This document shows, one piece after another, positions 12,467 to 25,002 of a DNA stretch of 64,000 bases (its first letter is position 1; every line of letters starts with the position of its first letter). The notes beneath the pieces are model-generated. The model was not told where the DNA came from and ran no database searches. It saw nothing but the letters and a program-made list of their open reading frames with translations. Origin of the DNA: Puccinia triticina (taxonomy: Eukaryota; Basidiomycota; Pucciniomycetes; Pucciniales; Pucciniaceae); the NCBI RefSeq assembly GCF_026914185.1, contig NC_070563.1, forward strand, positions 6,717,001 to 6,781,000. Direction: 5' to 3'. The position numbers and the translations under genes were made by a program.

Positions 12467-12524
12467 ATCTGGGTGGGTCAGACAGGGTGTGTACATAGTA
12501 TACCCTGCTTGACTGGGGTTCAAC

Positions 12525-12800
12525 TTGAACCCCATATGCACTCCAGCTCTGCAATCCCCTTTCAGGGAGGAGAAATATCATGAATGGAGTGCTGGGGATA
12601 TGCACTCTAATTTTATGGAGTGGGACTCACCGGCACTCAATACATTTTCTGGCCACTGCAGTTCTTTGTTGTGCACTCCAAAGACTCTTGAGTCTCTGGT
12701 TCTGCACTCCAGCCAACTTGGAGTATTCTACTCTGTACTCCAACAATCATTGGAGCGCACACTCCGTACACTCACTTGTGGAGTGCTTTTGGGATTTTTT
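12525..12800. repeat. Second palindromic array with a GCACTCC core
   Basis: Units of GCACTCCA or TGCACTCC face inverted TGGAGTGC within a few tens of bases, at least five times. This is a different core from the neighbouring GATGACCGG array but has the same hairpin-per-unit design. No gene is supported in the flanking 12800-13117. Confidence 0.55.
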
Positions 12801-13117
12801 TGGAGTGTACTTAGGCTGACCCAAAAAAATACAAAAACATGCATCAGAGCAATCTACAGGGTATGGGTATACACAGAGGTAAAAAATCAGGTTGAAACAT
12901 TCATATATTTGGTCAATATTGTGGATCAAGTCCACCTGATCACAGTTGGGCTTAGTTTCAGCATAGGTATGGTGTATGTTCTACATGTACCTTCCACAAT
13001 ACATCTCATACAATTCCAGTTAGGATCCGGTTACATTGCGCCTGAAATCAACCATTCTTTGAACAAAGATCAGACCAACATCAAACCAACTTTGAACCAG
13101 TACCTTACAAGGATCGG

Positions 13118-14647
13118 ACTAGTCTGACACGACGACAGCGTGAGACTAGTTTGCTTCCGGCCGGGGGTAGGACCCCAAGACCACCCAAGAGCTGCGACAT
13201 GGCAGTGGCCTTCCCTTAAGAAGACCACGCATGCGAACAGAGTGGAGCCTAGGGATTAATCCTAGCTCCCACTCTTCGTTTGCTACTTGTCACTCAGGAC
13301 CTTAGTCCTGATTTCCTTTTTTGCTCCACCCACCCACCCATTGTGCTTTCACAAGGAGCGGGCTTGGCGCCTTGAACCCCACTCCCCAAGCACGAAGTTT
13401 CTGTCCTGCTCGGAGGAGGTACATGGCTTTGGCAGAGAGTATCTGCTCTCAGTGACGCCAAGGACACTCCTCCTCCCTTTTTTTGTCCCACACACAGTCG
13501 GCCCGCAGGCCGGCAGACAAGGGGCTCCCACCACAGGTTGAGCCCCGTTCCACCTCAGTTTCAACTGTGTCAGGGCAGAAACCTGCCAGTAGGGAGCGGC
13601 AGACGCGCTTGATGCGCGATGCGGCCTTGAGGCGCAGCCGCCGCTCCCCCCCTTCTTTGGCCATCCTTTTGCTGTGCGCCACGAAGGCAACAGTGGATTG
13701 GAATCATCCTTTTCAGAAGGTTTGGTGAAAGCTGTTGAAGTTGATTTATAAAGTTGCTTGAGCTTCCTCTTTGATCCCGTTTATTTTGATGGAGAGTTGT
13801 TCAAATCATTGTTGTCTTGCAGGCCAATATCTTGTGAAGTGTTGTTGAGATCAATTTGAGAGGCCAGATCGATTGTTTTAGAATTTCTTCCTGTATTGAT
13901 AACATCGTGGCCTGATGGAAGGCTATCACATTGTTGAACAAACAAATTCTTGGAAAGCTGGACAGGAGCATGTATCAGTAAACATTATTCCAATGAATTT
14001 GATTTCAATTAAAAATGTACATCTAATCTTGCCACAGCTTTTGGATCTCCTCAATTTTTGTTTGAATGATCTGAATGTTTGCTCTAAGAATTTCAATTTG
14101 TATTCAGTTTAGTTATGAAACAAAACAATTTGTATGAACAATTTAGGTGTGCTTACCACCAGGGGAGATATTTTCCCACTCCCCAGGGAGTGCCCTACTG
14201 TAACTTTTCTCCATAACTGTGCTGGAGGCCTTTGGTAAATAAAAATTGGATAGGTATGAAAAAGACTGGAAGTCAGCTGTGGAAATCAGTTGGAAATCAT
14301 CCTGAAATAAACCATAACTTGCCAAGAAATCATCCAGAAATAATCTATAATTCATCCAGAACTCATCCAGAATATAGGCCTTTCTTGGCTCCATGACCAG
14401 TGTTTCCTTTTCATGGATATGTGAAAGGCCCAGCCTGTGATATTGTCCCCCTCATGTACTCGCGTGCATCAGGGGGACAATTGGTGTCTCAACACAAAGA
14501 TTTTACTTTTCATGTGGCCGTGAAAGGCCCATCCTGTGATATTTCCACATCAATGTACGCGCGTACATCAGGTTGACTATTAGAAAAGTGTGAAAAAGTT
14601 CACTTGCATGTGCACATGTGAATTTTGAAAAGCAAAAAAAAGCAAAA
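13118..14647. repeat. Segmental duplication, copy 1 (partner 43251-44780)
   Basis: About 1530 bases match 43251-44780 in direct orientation at constant offset (30133), with only a handful of substitutions seen by eye. Both copies begin at an imperfect hairpin starting ACTAGTCTGACACG and closing GTGAGACTAGT. The first 600 bases are GC-rich with frames in several phases and no domain. The copy stops abruptly at 14647 inside a CACCAGGGG-ended transposon that is complete in the partner, so copy 1 is probably the derived, truncated one. Confidence 0.85.
14157..14647. mobile_element. Truncated CACCAGGGG-ended element
   Basis: Starts CACCAGGGGAGATATT, preceded by TAC, and matches the left 490 bases of the complete element at 44290-45379. 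The right half is missing, replaced by sequence beginning with a GTGCTGAGCAAAC motif also seen, inverted, near 8390-8440. It was carried here as part of the segmental duplication and has no partner target-site duplication. Confidence 0.75.
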
Positions 14648-15213
14648 CAGGTGCTGAGCAAACGTCCGTGGTGATGGTGAGAGATATACATCAGCATACT
14701 TTCCCAGCCAAATTGGCTGGCACAATGGGATAAACTTGATTTCAATCTTGCTGATGTTTAGCTTGCGTGAAGAGTGCTATTGTGTTGAATTGTCATGGAG
14801 AATTGGGTGTTCGCACCAAGAGCTAAGGCTCCAATTAAAGTTCTTACCCTGAAATAAATGCTTGTGCCGCGTGCTGCCTCTACATGATCGAGTTTTAACT
14901 CAAATTTTCCCAAAACTCGGGCGGAATGAGAAAATCATACAGATTTTCCTAGACAGCCTAAAAGAAGACGATTCAAAAACATAGTCTAAATCTGGTTTTT
15001 AAATCATCTCTTTGACACGAGTACGAGAAGATAGTACTGCGAATGCACAATGGACTTGGGAGAAAGGGGAAACTTGCTAGGTTATAGGGTAGGATCAGGT
15101 GAGGTTTTTTAAGGTAGGGAGGAAGTGAGAAAAAAAGGGCCAAAGAGGAAAGAAAGAGCACCAAAACCCCCCATTGAGTGCCTCGACTGATAAATAATCT
15201 ATGACGAGAATGA
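14648..15213. other. Gene-free sequence downstream of SCD6
   Basis: No gene is recognised. The first 40 bases resemble the inverted end motif described at 8390-8440. The remainder is the presumed 3' flank of the Scd6-like gene, whose stop codon is at 15214-15216. Confidence 0.4.
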
Positions 15214-17478
15214 TTATTGGTTGACAGGACCAGCGAGATGATTTCCTCTAACATTGACAGGGAAGCCACCGCGAGCTGCAGCGGGATTGTGATGGTGATG
15301 GTTTCCACGTCCCTGTGCGCCACGGCCTCGGCCGGGCATACCTCTGTACCCTCCTCCGTTCATGGCGCCTCCGATCTGGCCCATCCGATGGGCGCCTCCG
15401 CGACCGTAGCCGTTGTATCCTGAGCCCAGTGCGCCCAGGTTCGGGTTCAGCGCTACCTCGCCAAATGTGTCCCTATACACATGTGTGCCCGGTTTCAGCA
15501 TTCTTGCCGTAAGGTCTGGTCGGGCAACAAAATATTTAGTCCAACTCACAGGTTCTTCTGGCGCTCCGCGTTTCGATCCCATCCTCCTCTCCCGCCCCTC
15601 CCACCTCTCCCTCCAGCCCCGCCACGCGCGCCTCGTCCGGCGCCTGTTCCGTTAGGCACCCCAGATGTGGTTTTGGACGGGCCGTCCTGCGAAGAGAGGG
15701 CCGATCGCTCCTTGACCTCGGAGCTGATATCGTCGAAGAAGCTCTTCTTCTTGTCGTAGTAGGTTCCCGGGGGTGCCTCTGGGATCACAAAATCGTCCTC
15801 CTCTTTCGACTCGCCACCAGTCGTTTTCATCCCATCGGCGGCCTTATCCGTGGCTGAGCTACCCTCGGCGGCTTCCTTCTGTTGGTTCCCGTCTTCCACT
15901 TTGGTTGGGTTGCTCGGCGGCGCGGCCTTGTTGAATTTGGCGTTAGCCGAGGCAAAGTCGAAGTCCTGGGCGGGTACAATCGGTGATGAGGGGGACTGAT
16001 GGTGATGGTTGGGCCTGTGCGAGTTGTTGGCTTGGCCTGCCCCGTGAACCTTGGGGCCGGTCTTGGGTTTATTGTTGTTATTGTTATTGTTTGGGACCTG
16101 GGGCAAGGGATGTCTCATTTGATGGTGCTGTTGCGATTGGGAGGTCGACGACTGGGGTACGCCGAGCTGTGCGTGGTTGATTCCCTGAGGGCCGTTCTGG
16201 TTCGGGTGGCTCTTTGAGAGGTTGGCCGGGAACTTTTGCGAGGCTGAGCTAGTCTGTTGGTTAGCCGGTGAGCCTTGCTGGGGGCTCATTGCCGCAATGC
16301 TGGCCATCATGTCCATCGCAGTGGTCGTGCCAAAGACACTCTTGCCGGAACCCGCTGCACCATTAACGGTCATCGGCCCCCGAGATGTCTGAGAGGACGG
16401 AAGGGCTGGCCCGCCTGGGCCTGAGGAACTGGGAGGAGCCGGGTTGGAGGCCAGAGAGCTGGATTGCTTGGTGGGCGATAGAGTACTCGCCAGGGATGAA
16501 GCCTTCTGATGGTCAGGCGATCCGGCAGAGTCAACCTTATGAGGAGGTACCGCTTTGCCCGTTGTGGCCGCCGGGCTAGGTTTCGTGGATTGGGGTACAT
16601 GTGCTTGGTTTGGTTGGTGATTGGGTTGCTGAGCTAGTGGTCCATTTGGTGGGGGCATTGGTTGCGGGGGGAATCCCATCATTGGATGCATCTGTCCGGG
16701 TGGGGGCATGACGTAGGGTGGCCATTGGGGTGGCACATGGCCGGGCGGGTACATCATCGGCGGCATGGCGTTGTTGTACATTCCCTGGGGTGGGCCCATC
16801 ATGCTTGGTTGCATATACGGATTCGGAGGAGCACGCGGGGGAGCAGTCGTCTGAGTCGATCGAAGGGACATAAGGAGTTATAAGTAAAACAACTGCGAGG
16901 GAAAATATGAATGATGTGGTTTGCTTACGCTCATGATGGCTGGGTCATCCGGGACCGACGGTTTGGGGGGCTCTGGTTTCGGTTCGGCCGGGGCTTCGAT
17001 AGACAGATCTTTGACGTCGGCAGCCCGAAAAACAACTGTTGGAGGAAGGCGTTGGGGTTCAGAGCAAGAAAACGCGGATAAAGACAGATGGGTTGACGTG
17101 GCAGTTATGGAGAGGATGACACACTGAATTCGTATAGCTGATCGGTCGGTGCAATCTCTTCGGAAGGGTTAGATTTCCGGCCCTCGGTTCCCATCGACCT
17201 AACTAGAAAGCGAAGCCAAAATGGATGGTTGTAAGCTTCTAGGTAGAGGCGATCGATCGAACAAGTTTTTCTGTTTTGGGTCAGGTACCTTGTTCCAAGC
17301 TGACGGTGGACGCGGCGGGGTCGATGGAGTGCAAGATCCCTCGATATCTGATCTAGAGTTATTCGTGGAGTCAGCAGTAGTTCGTTCAGTCAGTCATCAG
17401 GGCGGATTAATGTGTATGTGGACCTACGTCTGACTTTGAGATCAGCGAGATCCTTGATCCGATGTACTGTTGAGCCAT
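15214..17478 (-). CDS. SCD6: Scd6/LSM14/Sum2-like mRNA-binding protein
   Basis: A translational repressor and P-body/stress-granule component that binds mRNA and decapping factors in the cytoplasm (family knowledge). Six exons on minus: 17478-17428, 17352-17289, 17202-17125, 17035-16929, 16850-15550 and 15502-15214; they total 1890 bases, 629 codons plus TAA. Exons 1-4 encode the N-terminal LSm domain, starting MAQQYIGSRISLISKSD and containing GTEGRKSNPSEE and VFRAADVKDL. A long low-complexity Pro/Gln/Asn/Ser linker follows, then the FDF motif (DFDF, residues 396-399), the FFD box (FFDDISSE, from 471), an RGG cluster and the TFG box (TFG, 546-548). The last intron is 47 bases and ends AAG, the only acceptor that keeps the frame. 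A downstream in-frame ATG near 16871 is intronic. Confidence 0.92.
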
Positions 17479-19586
17479 CCTGAAGGTCTTTCTGCTTGCT
17501 ATTGATGGTCAGGGTGTTGTTGATGTTGATGTTGATGTAGATGGTGGTGGTTTGTTTTTTGGGTTGTGGTTGATTGATGACGAGGACTGCTGGGCGAAAA
17601 TCCAGCGTGGCTTGGTTGAATTGCCCTCGTCGGTGACAGCCGGGGAACAGCCCAACAGCTCCCAACGGCTCCCAACCGTCGAGCTTTCACCCATCTCCAT
17701 CACACGGCGATTCTCATCAGATCCAAGCAAGTCTGTCCCTCTCGTCAGAGCTTTAAACCATTGCAGCAGAGAAAATAAACATGAGATTGAAACAAGTAAC
17801 CCTCATTTGGTGACCGTTGCTCATCTCCATGACACTTGCCATAGGCACAAAATAAGATACCTTCAAAGCATGAGCCCTACTGGCCGACCACATGAGCCAC
17901 ACCATTGGAAAAATGGGTTTAAGGTGTGTGATTACTGGTGCACTTTTTGCTTGTCTGAAGACGGCAACAGATCCAAATTTTGAGCCGGAAAAGATTATTT
18001 CCAAAGCTATATAATTTGGTGCTCAAAACTTTAAATGATGCTCAAAGATTTACTCGAAAAACCCAATGATAACTACATAGATGACATGGGGCACCAGCGA
18101 AGATTGATTTCTAAATCCTGCTCTACATATAGCAACCTAGAGTGCCAAGTGGGGTTGTGAATGTATGATTTTATAGGATAAATCAGTCCAACTGCGCGAT
18201 AGGTTGACACAGGTTGCCACATCGAAAACCGATGACCAACCGGCCCCAGTGCCTGTTGAAATTGTCACGGCGAGGTGAATAAAGCACCTTCTTCTTTCAA
18301 GCCTTGACTTAATAAAACCTGGCCTCATCGAAACAAATTCATCTAGTATTGGACTAAATTTGGCTGTGGACGTACAGGCCCTTTCTCGGGTGATGTTGGA
18401 TGTTCAACTTGCCCTACAAAATTGTTGCCCGGCACAAGGCTTGCCATTTTGAATGCGTTGGATTTTGCGATGTTGCTTATTCAAGATTCTCATGTTGGAG
18501 AAAGAGTGGCCTCCAACACAATGAACCAGCTTCCTCTTTGAGGGCTTGGAATTCTTGCACAAAATTAAAATCACAATTGATTGAGGATCAATATGGTTAC
18601 ACCACGAAAGTGCGCCGACCGCAACCTGTCCGTTGTTTTCTGTGGCAACCCGGCTTGAATAAGTTCGAGCCTGGGGGGTCGTTGAGCTGCCGACAATCAG
18701 CAAGTCAGCAGCTGCCCGGCGTGTGACCGTCAAAGGTCTGGCGGCAGCCGGCCGGGTGGGGACGAGGTGCGATCGGGCGACTGACAGTCAGCCCGAGGTG
18801 GGTCAAGCCACCGAGTGGCCGCCCGGCAACAGAACGGCAGACCTGCGGCGGACTGACCGTGGGGGCCGGCATTTGCACGGCAGCCCGACAGGTTGGCTTC
18901 TGTCGTCGGGTTGTCGGTCCGAGGGAGCCCAAATCGCTTCCGTGGTAAGAGCATTCACGTTTAGCGCCCGGTGCCAAAAAATGTTCCGAGGTTGTAGATC
19001 TGGCAACTCGGTACATCATCTACTCAAGTGATCCGTATGAGCTATTTTGAATCGCAAAAGATCAAAGTCAACTGAATTTTTGATCAACGAGCGCGCCCCT
19101 CTAACTGGATCATCGTATGTAGCCCGGAGGTGTATTGAGTGCCAACAGAGCGATAGGCTCACAAGCGGTATAGTACGTATCTCTGCAAGTCTGGCAAGCG
19201 GGGTACATATTTAATAAGGGCAACTAGCATATGGCTCAAGACCTCACCCAGCCCTCACAGAATCTACCCTCCACCAGACGCGGCCCTATTTTCGCTCCAA
19301 GCACTAAATTTCTGGAATACTGTGTGCAGGAACAGGTTAACCTCAAAAATTCGCTCCAGTGTTGAAGGTTGGTTATTCAGGAGCTAAAGCCACCCCGACA
19401 GGTCCTCACTCGGACATTCAAATTTTTCCCAGCTTACCGTGTAACCGTTATATTTATTGCAAAAGCCTTGCGTTGATCGCCGGCTGTCTTCAACTTTGAA
19501 GCGCAAACAAGTTTCCATCTTTCCGCCGTCGCATTCTTTTTACCTCTTTCCAAGTCGTCTCCATATCCAAGTTCAGCGTTTCCAGG
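17479..19586. promoter_or_regulatory. Divergent intergenic region between SCD6 and PMA1
   Basis: The two genes diverge from here, so both promoters should lie in these 2.1 kb. Visible features are a GTTGAT-type microsatellite at about 17515-17540 just upstream of the SCD6 start and a GC-rich patch at about 18690-18950. No domain-bearing frame, transposon ends or RNA gene was found. Confidence 0.4.
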
Positions 19587-22500
19587 ATGGCCGATTCCAA
19601 TGCCGCACCGAAAGCCGCCCGGAACTTTGACAAGACCTTCGAAGAAGAAAAAGCGGCGACGCGATGTCTGGTTGATATGAAGACGATCCAGTTGAATGCT
19701 GAGGACCTTTACGATCGCGAAAAGGTCGACCTCGAACAAGTAGAGCTTGAAGATGTTTGGCAGCTGTTGCAGTAAGTGTCTGAATCAGCTATGATTCCAA
19801 TGTGCCGATTGCTGATGACCTTCCTTCTGCACCTCTAGGACAAGCGAAAATGGCCTGGATGCCGCTGAAGTCGAGCGACGACGCGGAATATTTGGTCCCA
19901 ATCGTTTGGAAGAAAAATCAGTCAATCCGTTCTTGCAGTTCCTAAGCTTCATGTGGAAGTAAGCTAAGTTCCGTTATCCGGTTCCAACAGGCGTGAACTT
20001 ACCATGGAACTATCTTATTACACAGCCCGTTGTCATGGGTCATGGAAGGTGCGGCAATAGTCTCGATTGCGCTCTCCAATGGAGAAAACCGTCCACCAGA
20101 TTGGCAGGATTTCGTTGGTATTATGGCTTTACTACTCATTGTAAGTTATTTTCACGTACCGGCATTGAAATATATGCGAAAGTCTTATCTGACCTTCTTG
20201 TCCAAAGAACTCCGGTATTGGGTACTACGAAGAGAGATCCGCTGGCAATGCAGTCAAAGCCCTCATGGACTCTTTAGCTCCAAAAGCAAAGGCGCGGCGC
20301 AACGGGAGCTGGTCGGAGATTGACTCAGCTGACCTGGTACCTGGCGATATTGTGGCATTCAAGGTGGGTTCATTCATCTGGTCATGGTGATCATAATCTT
20401 TGTACCAGGTTCTGATTGTCATATTTTTCTAGATCGGTGATGTGGTTCCCGGAGATTGTCGCCTGTACGACGCAATCAACGTTAGCATCGACCAAGCAGC
20501 CTTGACTGGCGAATCCCTCCCAATTTCAAAAGCAGTCGGCGATCAATGCTTTTCGGGATCCATCTGCAAGCAGGGCGAGGCCGAGGGTATTGTTAGTGCT
20601 ACCGGTGCAAACACTTTTTTCGGACGAGCAGCCACCCTGGTTGGTGCAGAAAATGACTCGACTGGACACATGCAAGCGGTTTTGGCCAAGGTGCGCTGAC
20701 TTTGTACATGTTGTTCAGCATAATCAAGATGGCTAACCTCAAGTTGTGCACAGATCGGAGGTTTTTGTCTTGTCTCCATTGGTATCGCCATTGCTCTTGG
20801 TAAGCTTCATTCTATATTCCTCTAGATTAGCCTGGAGCTCATTATGTTTTCTGTTTGACTGCATATTGTAGAGCTTATCGTTCTTTACGGGGCATTCCGC
20901 TACTCATACCGCCGGGGTTTGGACAACATCCTTGTGTTGCTCATTGGCGGTATCCCAATCGCCATGCCCACCGTACTATCAGTCACTCTTGCTGTCGGCG
21001 CTCAACAGCTCGCCAAGTACAAGGCCATTGTCACCCGTATCACCGCCATCGAAGAACTTGCGGGTGTCACTATCCTGTGTTCTGACAAGACCGGCACTCT
21101 GACCACGAATAAGCTCACAATCGACAAATCTACCATCAAGACCTACTCCGATGTCGGACCGGAAGACGTCTGTGTTCTGGCCTCATACGCTTCCCGGATT
21201 GAGAACCAGGATGCTATTGACGGTTGCGTGGTCGGCACGGTCGGAGCTGATGTGGCGCGTTGAGGGATCAAGCTTGTGGACTTCAAGCCGTTTGATCCAG
21301 TTTCAAAACAAACGGAGATAACCTACATCGATGTTGCCACTGGGGAAATGCGCCGAGTTACCAAGGGTATGACCGGAAAAATCATGGACCTTTGCACCTA
21401 CAACAAGACCGATGAGATTGAACACCAGCTGGAAGCCGACGTTGAAGAGTTTGCCCGCCGAGGTTTGCGAGCCCTGGCTGTTGCTTACGAAGATGTTCCC
21501 AGTGGCGACGCCGAAGGACCTGGAAGTGGATTCCAACTCATTGGCCTCTTGTCCATCTTCGACCCTCCTCGTGATGACACCAAGCAAACCATCGATGACG
21601 CTGTTAGCCTCGGACTCAAGGTCAAGATGGTCACCGGTGATCAACTTGCCATTGCAAAGGAAACCGGACGACGATTGGGTTTGGGTGACAACATGTTTGC
21701 GTCCAAGGTGCTTAAAGAGGGCCCCCCACCTGGAAGCAAATTTTCATCGGTGGACAGTATGATTCTCGGTGTGTTTGTATTTCTGAACATGTTGCCCTAA
21801 GATAACAACTGACTCACAAGTCTCTATGCCCACAGATGCCGATGGATTTGCCGGAGTGTACCCCGAGCACAAGTATGATATCGTCAAAAAATTACAGAGC
21901 CTGGGTCACATGGTTGCTATGAGTGAGTGCTTTAAATCAGTTCTGAGTGACCAAAAACCAACTAAATCCAACACTGCCCTTTTCCCTCCACAGCTGGTGA
22001 TGGTGCCAATGATGCTCCTGCTGTAAGTTCAGGTTGACAGGTCTGCACTCTTACAAAAAACACGGTGTTCATTTCTTTTATTCCTCAACTTTGTAGCTTG
22101 CCCGTGCCAACGTTGGAATTGCTGTTGAGGGTGCGACTGATGCTGCCAGAGGAGCCGCCGACATTGTACTCACCGAGCCCGGTCTATCGACCATTGTACA
22201 CGCCATCCGGCAGTCGCGAATTGTCTTCCAGCGGATGAGGAACTATTCTATCTACGCATGCGCTGTCACCATCCGGATCGTCGTTGGCTTTGCCATCATG
22301 GCTTTTGCCTTCCAGTTTGATTTTCCCCCCTTCATGGTCCTGGTCATTGCTATCTTGAACGACGGAACTGTCATGACTATTTCCCTTGACCGCGTCTTAC
22401 CAAACAACGAACCTGATCATTGGGACCTGGCTGAGATCTGTGAGTAATCTTGGCCTTCAGCATTTGTAGCTATACTAAAATTAATCTTCATGGTGGCAGT

Positions 22501-23280
22501 CACATACGCCGTTGCATATGGCCTTCACCTTGCTTTGTCAACCATCCTTCTGTTTGTGGTCATCGTCAACACGACATTCCTGGAGGACAACTTCGGCCTG
22601 TCTCCCTTGAAGGACGCTAATGACCCACAGTTGCACATGGTCATCTACCTTCAAGTCGCTATTATCTCTCAAGCTTTAATCTTTGTCACCCGCTCTCACA
22701 GCTGGTTCTTCATGGAGAGACCCTCTTTGGCATTGGTTGGCGCGTTTTGCATTGCTCAAACTGTTGCCTCGTTGTTAGCCGTATTTGGAACAATGGAATT
22801 CTCAGCCGTGCAGGCCATCCCATTGTCCTGGGTAGGTGTGGCATGGGCCTGGAACTTGATCTGGTTCCTCCCAATGGGTTTGTACCGCCTGTCTCATCCG
22901 CTACACGTCGGAAAATGCTAACAAGCCCTATCTAATTTAGACCTCATCAAGTTTGCAACTCGTGCCATACTCAAGAAGTTCCGATCCCGACAATTGAAAC
23001 CCGCGGCGGTAGAGGCAAACTCGCTGGCCCGTCAATCTAGTGCCGGTTCCCTCTACAACAACAGGATGAGTTTCATTCAACGTGCTGAACACTCGCAAGC
23101 GGCCCGACGATCCCTGCACGGACAAGTCAAGACGAGCGAACGTGATCTACGCAGGTAAGAGCGTTGATTTCTCCCAAATCATCGTGAAATTCGCCCATCT
23201 CGACTGACACCCAACTGTGATTTTTCAGATTTTCTTCGGCCCAAGTTGTCACCTCCGGCGCAGCTCTTAAGCACTCTTGA
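19587..23280 (+). CDS. PMA1: Plasma-membrane H+-ATPase (P-type, P3A), with an in-frame TGA
   Basis: Electrogenic proton pump of the fungal plasma membrane. Thirteen exons: 19587-19771, 19839-19958, 20026-20140, 20208-20363, 20433-20690, 20754-20799, 20872-21768, 21836-21922, 21994-22022, 22097-22439, 22500-22877, 22941-23154 and 23229-23280; they sum to 2880 bases (960 codons including the final stop). Signatures: [31 protein letters not shown] with the phosphorylated Asp365, [15 protein letters not shown] (from 622) and an intact membrane C-terminus. All introns are GT-AG, mostly 60-74 bases, and every phase fits. The exception is codon 424 (21261-21263), a TGA between DVAR and [10 protein letters not shown] where the family has an Arg or Ala-type residue. 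As read, the product would end inside the nucleotide-binding domain. It may be a recent null allele, a sequence error or a read-through site. Confidence 0.9.
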
Positions 23281-23756
23281 TACAATTTTCTAACTTACCT
23301 TTGCCTCCGCCGGGCACACATTAGTTCTTGGTTATATTCTTGTATCAGTCATCTCTCAGGTGCATGTATTCAACTAAATTACATATCTCGTAGCCAAGTC
23401 ATTCTTTGTCACTACTGTTATATTCTGCATACTGATACAAATATAAAGCATGCGAAGCCACTGTTGCATGGACACGTGCCTCCTTTTGACTCCAATTTTT
23501 CTACTTTTGTGTTGCACAACTTTCAATTACTCCGTATCCATACGCTCGAAACAATAGTCGTGGTCAATCAATAGTCTCCGCGCCATGTTTCAAAGTTACC
23601 ACCAGGTGAAGGGTTAGATTGTTGTACATACATCAAAATCACACCACTACCGATTCCGTGCGGCAGTCCATAAGGTATTATTGTTGAAGTGATTTAGAAA
23701 CTGCTTTCTTCCCAAATTGTATCTGGCGAGGGACAGGCGAAAGTTGTTGAATAGAT
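23281..23756. other. Convergent 3' intergenic region
   Basis: PMA1 (plus) and the zinc-finger gene (minus) converge on this stretch, which should hold both 3' ends. No further gene or repeat was recognised. Confidence 0.4.
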
Positions 23757-24685
23757 TCAATCACAGAATCCATTGGTTGTTTGTTGTGTTCTATACATGT
23801 ACTTCTTCTGGTGGTCCTTTCCGATTGAGCCCACGCTGGATCTTGATTCGCTAATACTAAGCTTCGAGACGGTGTGGGGGGTTACTTTCGAATCGGCGGC
23901 TGATGATTTAGAGGGTGTATTCGACGACGCAGCCGAGGCTTTCCAGTTCGGCCTGACCAGCGAGACTCCTGACCCAAATTTCCTGTATAAATCATTCAAG
24001 CCTTGGTTGGGTAGTGAGAAGAAGAAGCTATTCCGAAGTATCATTGTGGATTAGCCAAATTTGTTGGAATAAATAAGAAAGAGCTTACGTTCGTGGATAT
24101 CCATGAGAATCTATCAGATAAAGTCTCCTGGTCTTAGGACTGCTGAATGTTTTCTCACAATTATGTTCAAAGCAACAAAACTGAAATTCGATGACGTTTT
24201 GTGGACGTTCATCAGCGATTCAAGATAAATATTCAAAACAGACAAAACGTCTCTTGCAATCTTGGCTTCATGTTTTTCTCGCTGGAACTGCAAAATTGGA
24301 TCGTGGACCTCGTTCAGATGCAAATCTAGGAAGTGCCGGGAAGGAAATATCCGATTACACCCCGTAGATGAACATGTAAAAGCATGATGAGTTCGATGAT
24401 GAGATTCGGGTTCACCTGGATTTTCAAATCGAGGAGGTTTGTGATTGGGTGGATTGCAGGTCGGTGGTAGATTAAAGGTGTAACAAATCTAACTTGTGCC
24501 AATATTTTCAAAAGCATTGATCAGTCCTTATAGTCCATTGCGCGCAAAAAAGAATTTCGTTATCCACTTACTGATGGGGCAGATAGGTCTGATTGTTCGA
24601 TAGATTTGATACCCGGATATGTAGTGGCACTGGTGAGCTCATTATGCTCGGATTCTTGGGAAGAGACACATGATGAAATGTCCAT
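23757..24685 (-). CDS. C2H2 zinc-finger protein, ZNF511-like
   Basis: Four exons on minus: 24685-24572, 24488-24249, 24180-24089 and 24027-23757; they total 717 bases, 238 codons plus TGA. After a Ser/Glu-rich N-terminus comes FNLPPTC, then a clean finger CSSTGCNRIF..., spacing C-x4-C-x12-H-x4-H, then HDPILQFQREKHEAK, a second finger starting CFEHNCEKTF, and finally YPRTFFFSLPNQGLNDLY and SGVSLVRPNWK. This order resembles the ZNF511-type family found across eukaryotes, whose function is poorly known. In the second finger the first zinc-binding His is Tyr (RRLYLIDSH), one C-to-T change from His. The acidic/serine tail is unremarkable. The gene reads opposite to PMA1. Confidence 0.8.
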
Positions 24686-25002
24686 TAAGTCGAGTCGTCT
24701 TTTATGGTTGAATTCATTCATGTCGCTCATATTGTCAAGCTGAGAGGTCCACTGCTCGAAACCGTGTTTTCTCCTTCATATCTTGCCCGCGTTTTTCTGT
24801 TGTCGTGGTTCAGCGTGGTTTCTTTTAGGAATTTGGTGTGCAGGGGGCTGTTCAACCGGCTTAGTGAAGCTCCCGGTCATCGTTCCCGGCCCCGGCTAAC
24901 GTCTCGTCCCGACAAACCCGGAGAATGAAATAGGCCAAGCGGTGTAGAGACTTTAGAATTAGGGTGTTCAAAGTTGACTTGCATAAAATCATAAAATTCT
25001 AA

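Noticed and set aside
13118..13150. Canonical Helitron 3' end
   Set aside because: There is a hairpin containing CTAG at the shared boundary, but the CTAG is within the stem, not about ten bases after it, and no 5' TC end or RepHel gene was seen.
16300..16871. Start of the SCD6 frame at the ATG near 16871
   Set aside because: This ATG is in an intron. The LSm-encoding exons to the right join in phase at 16850 and give the conserved N-terminus.
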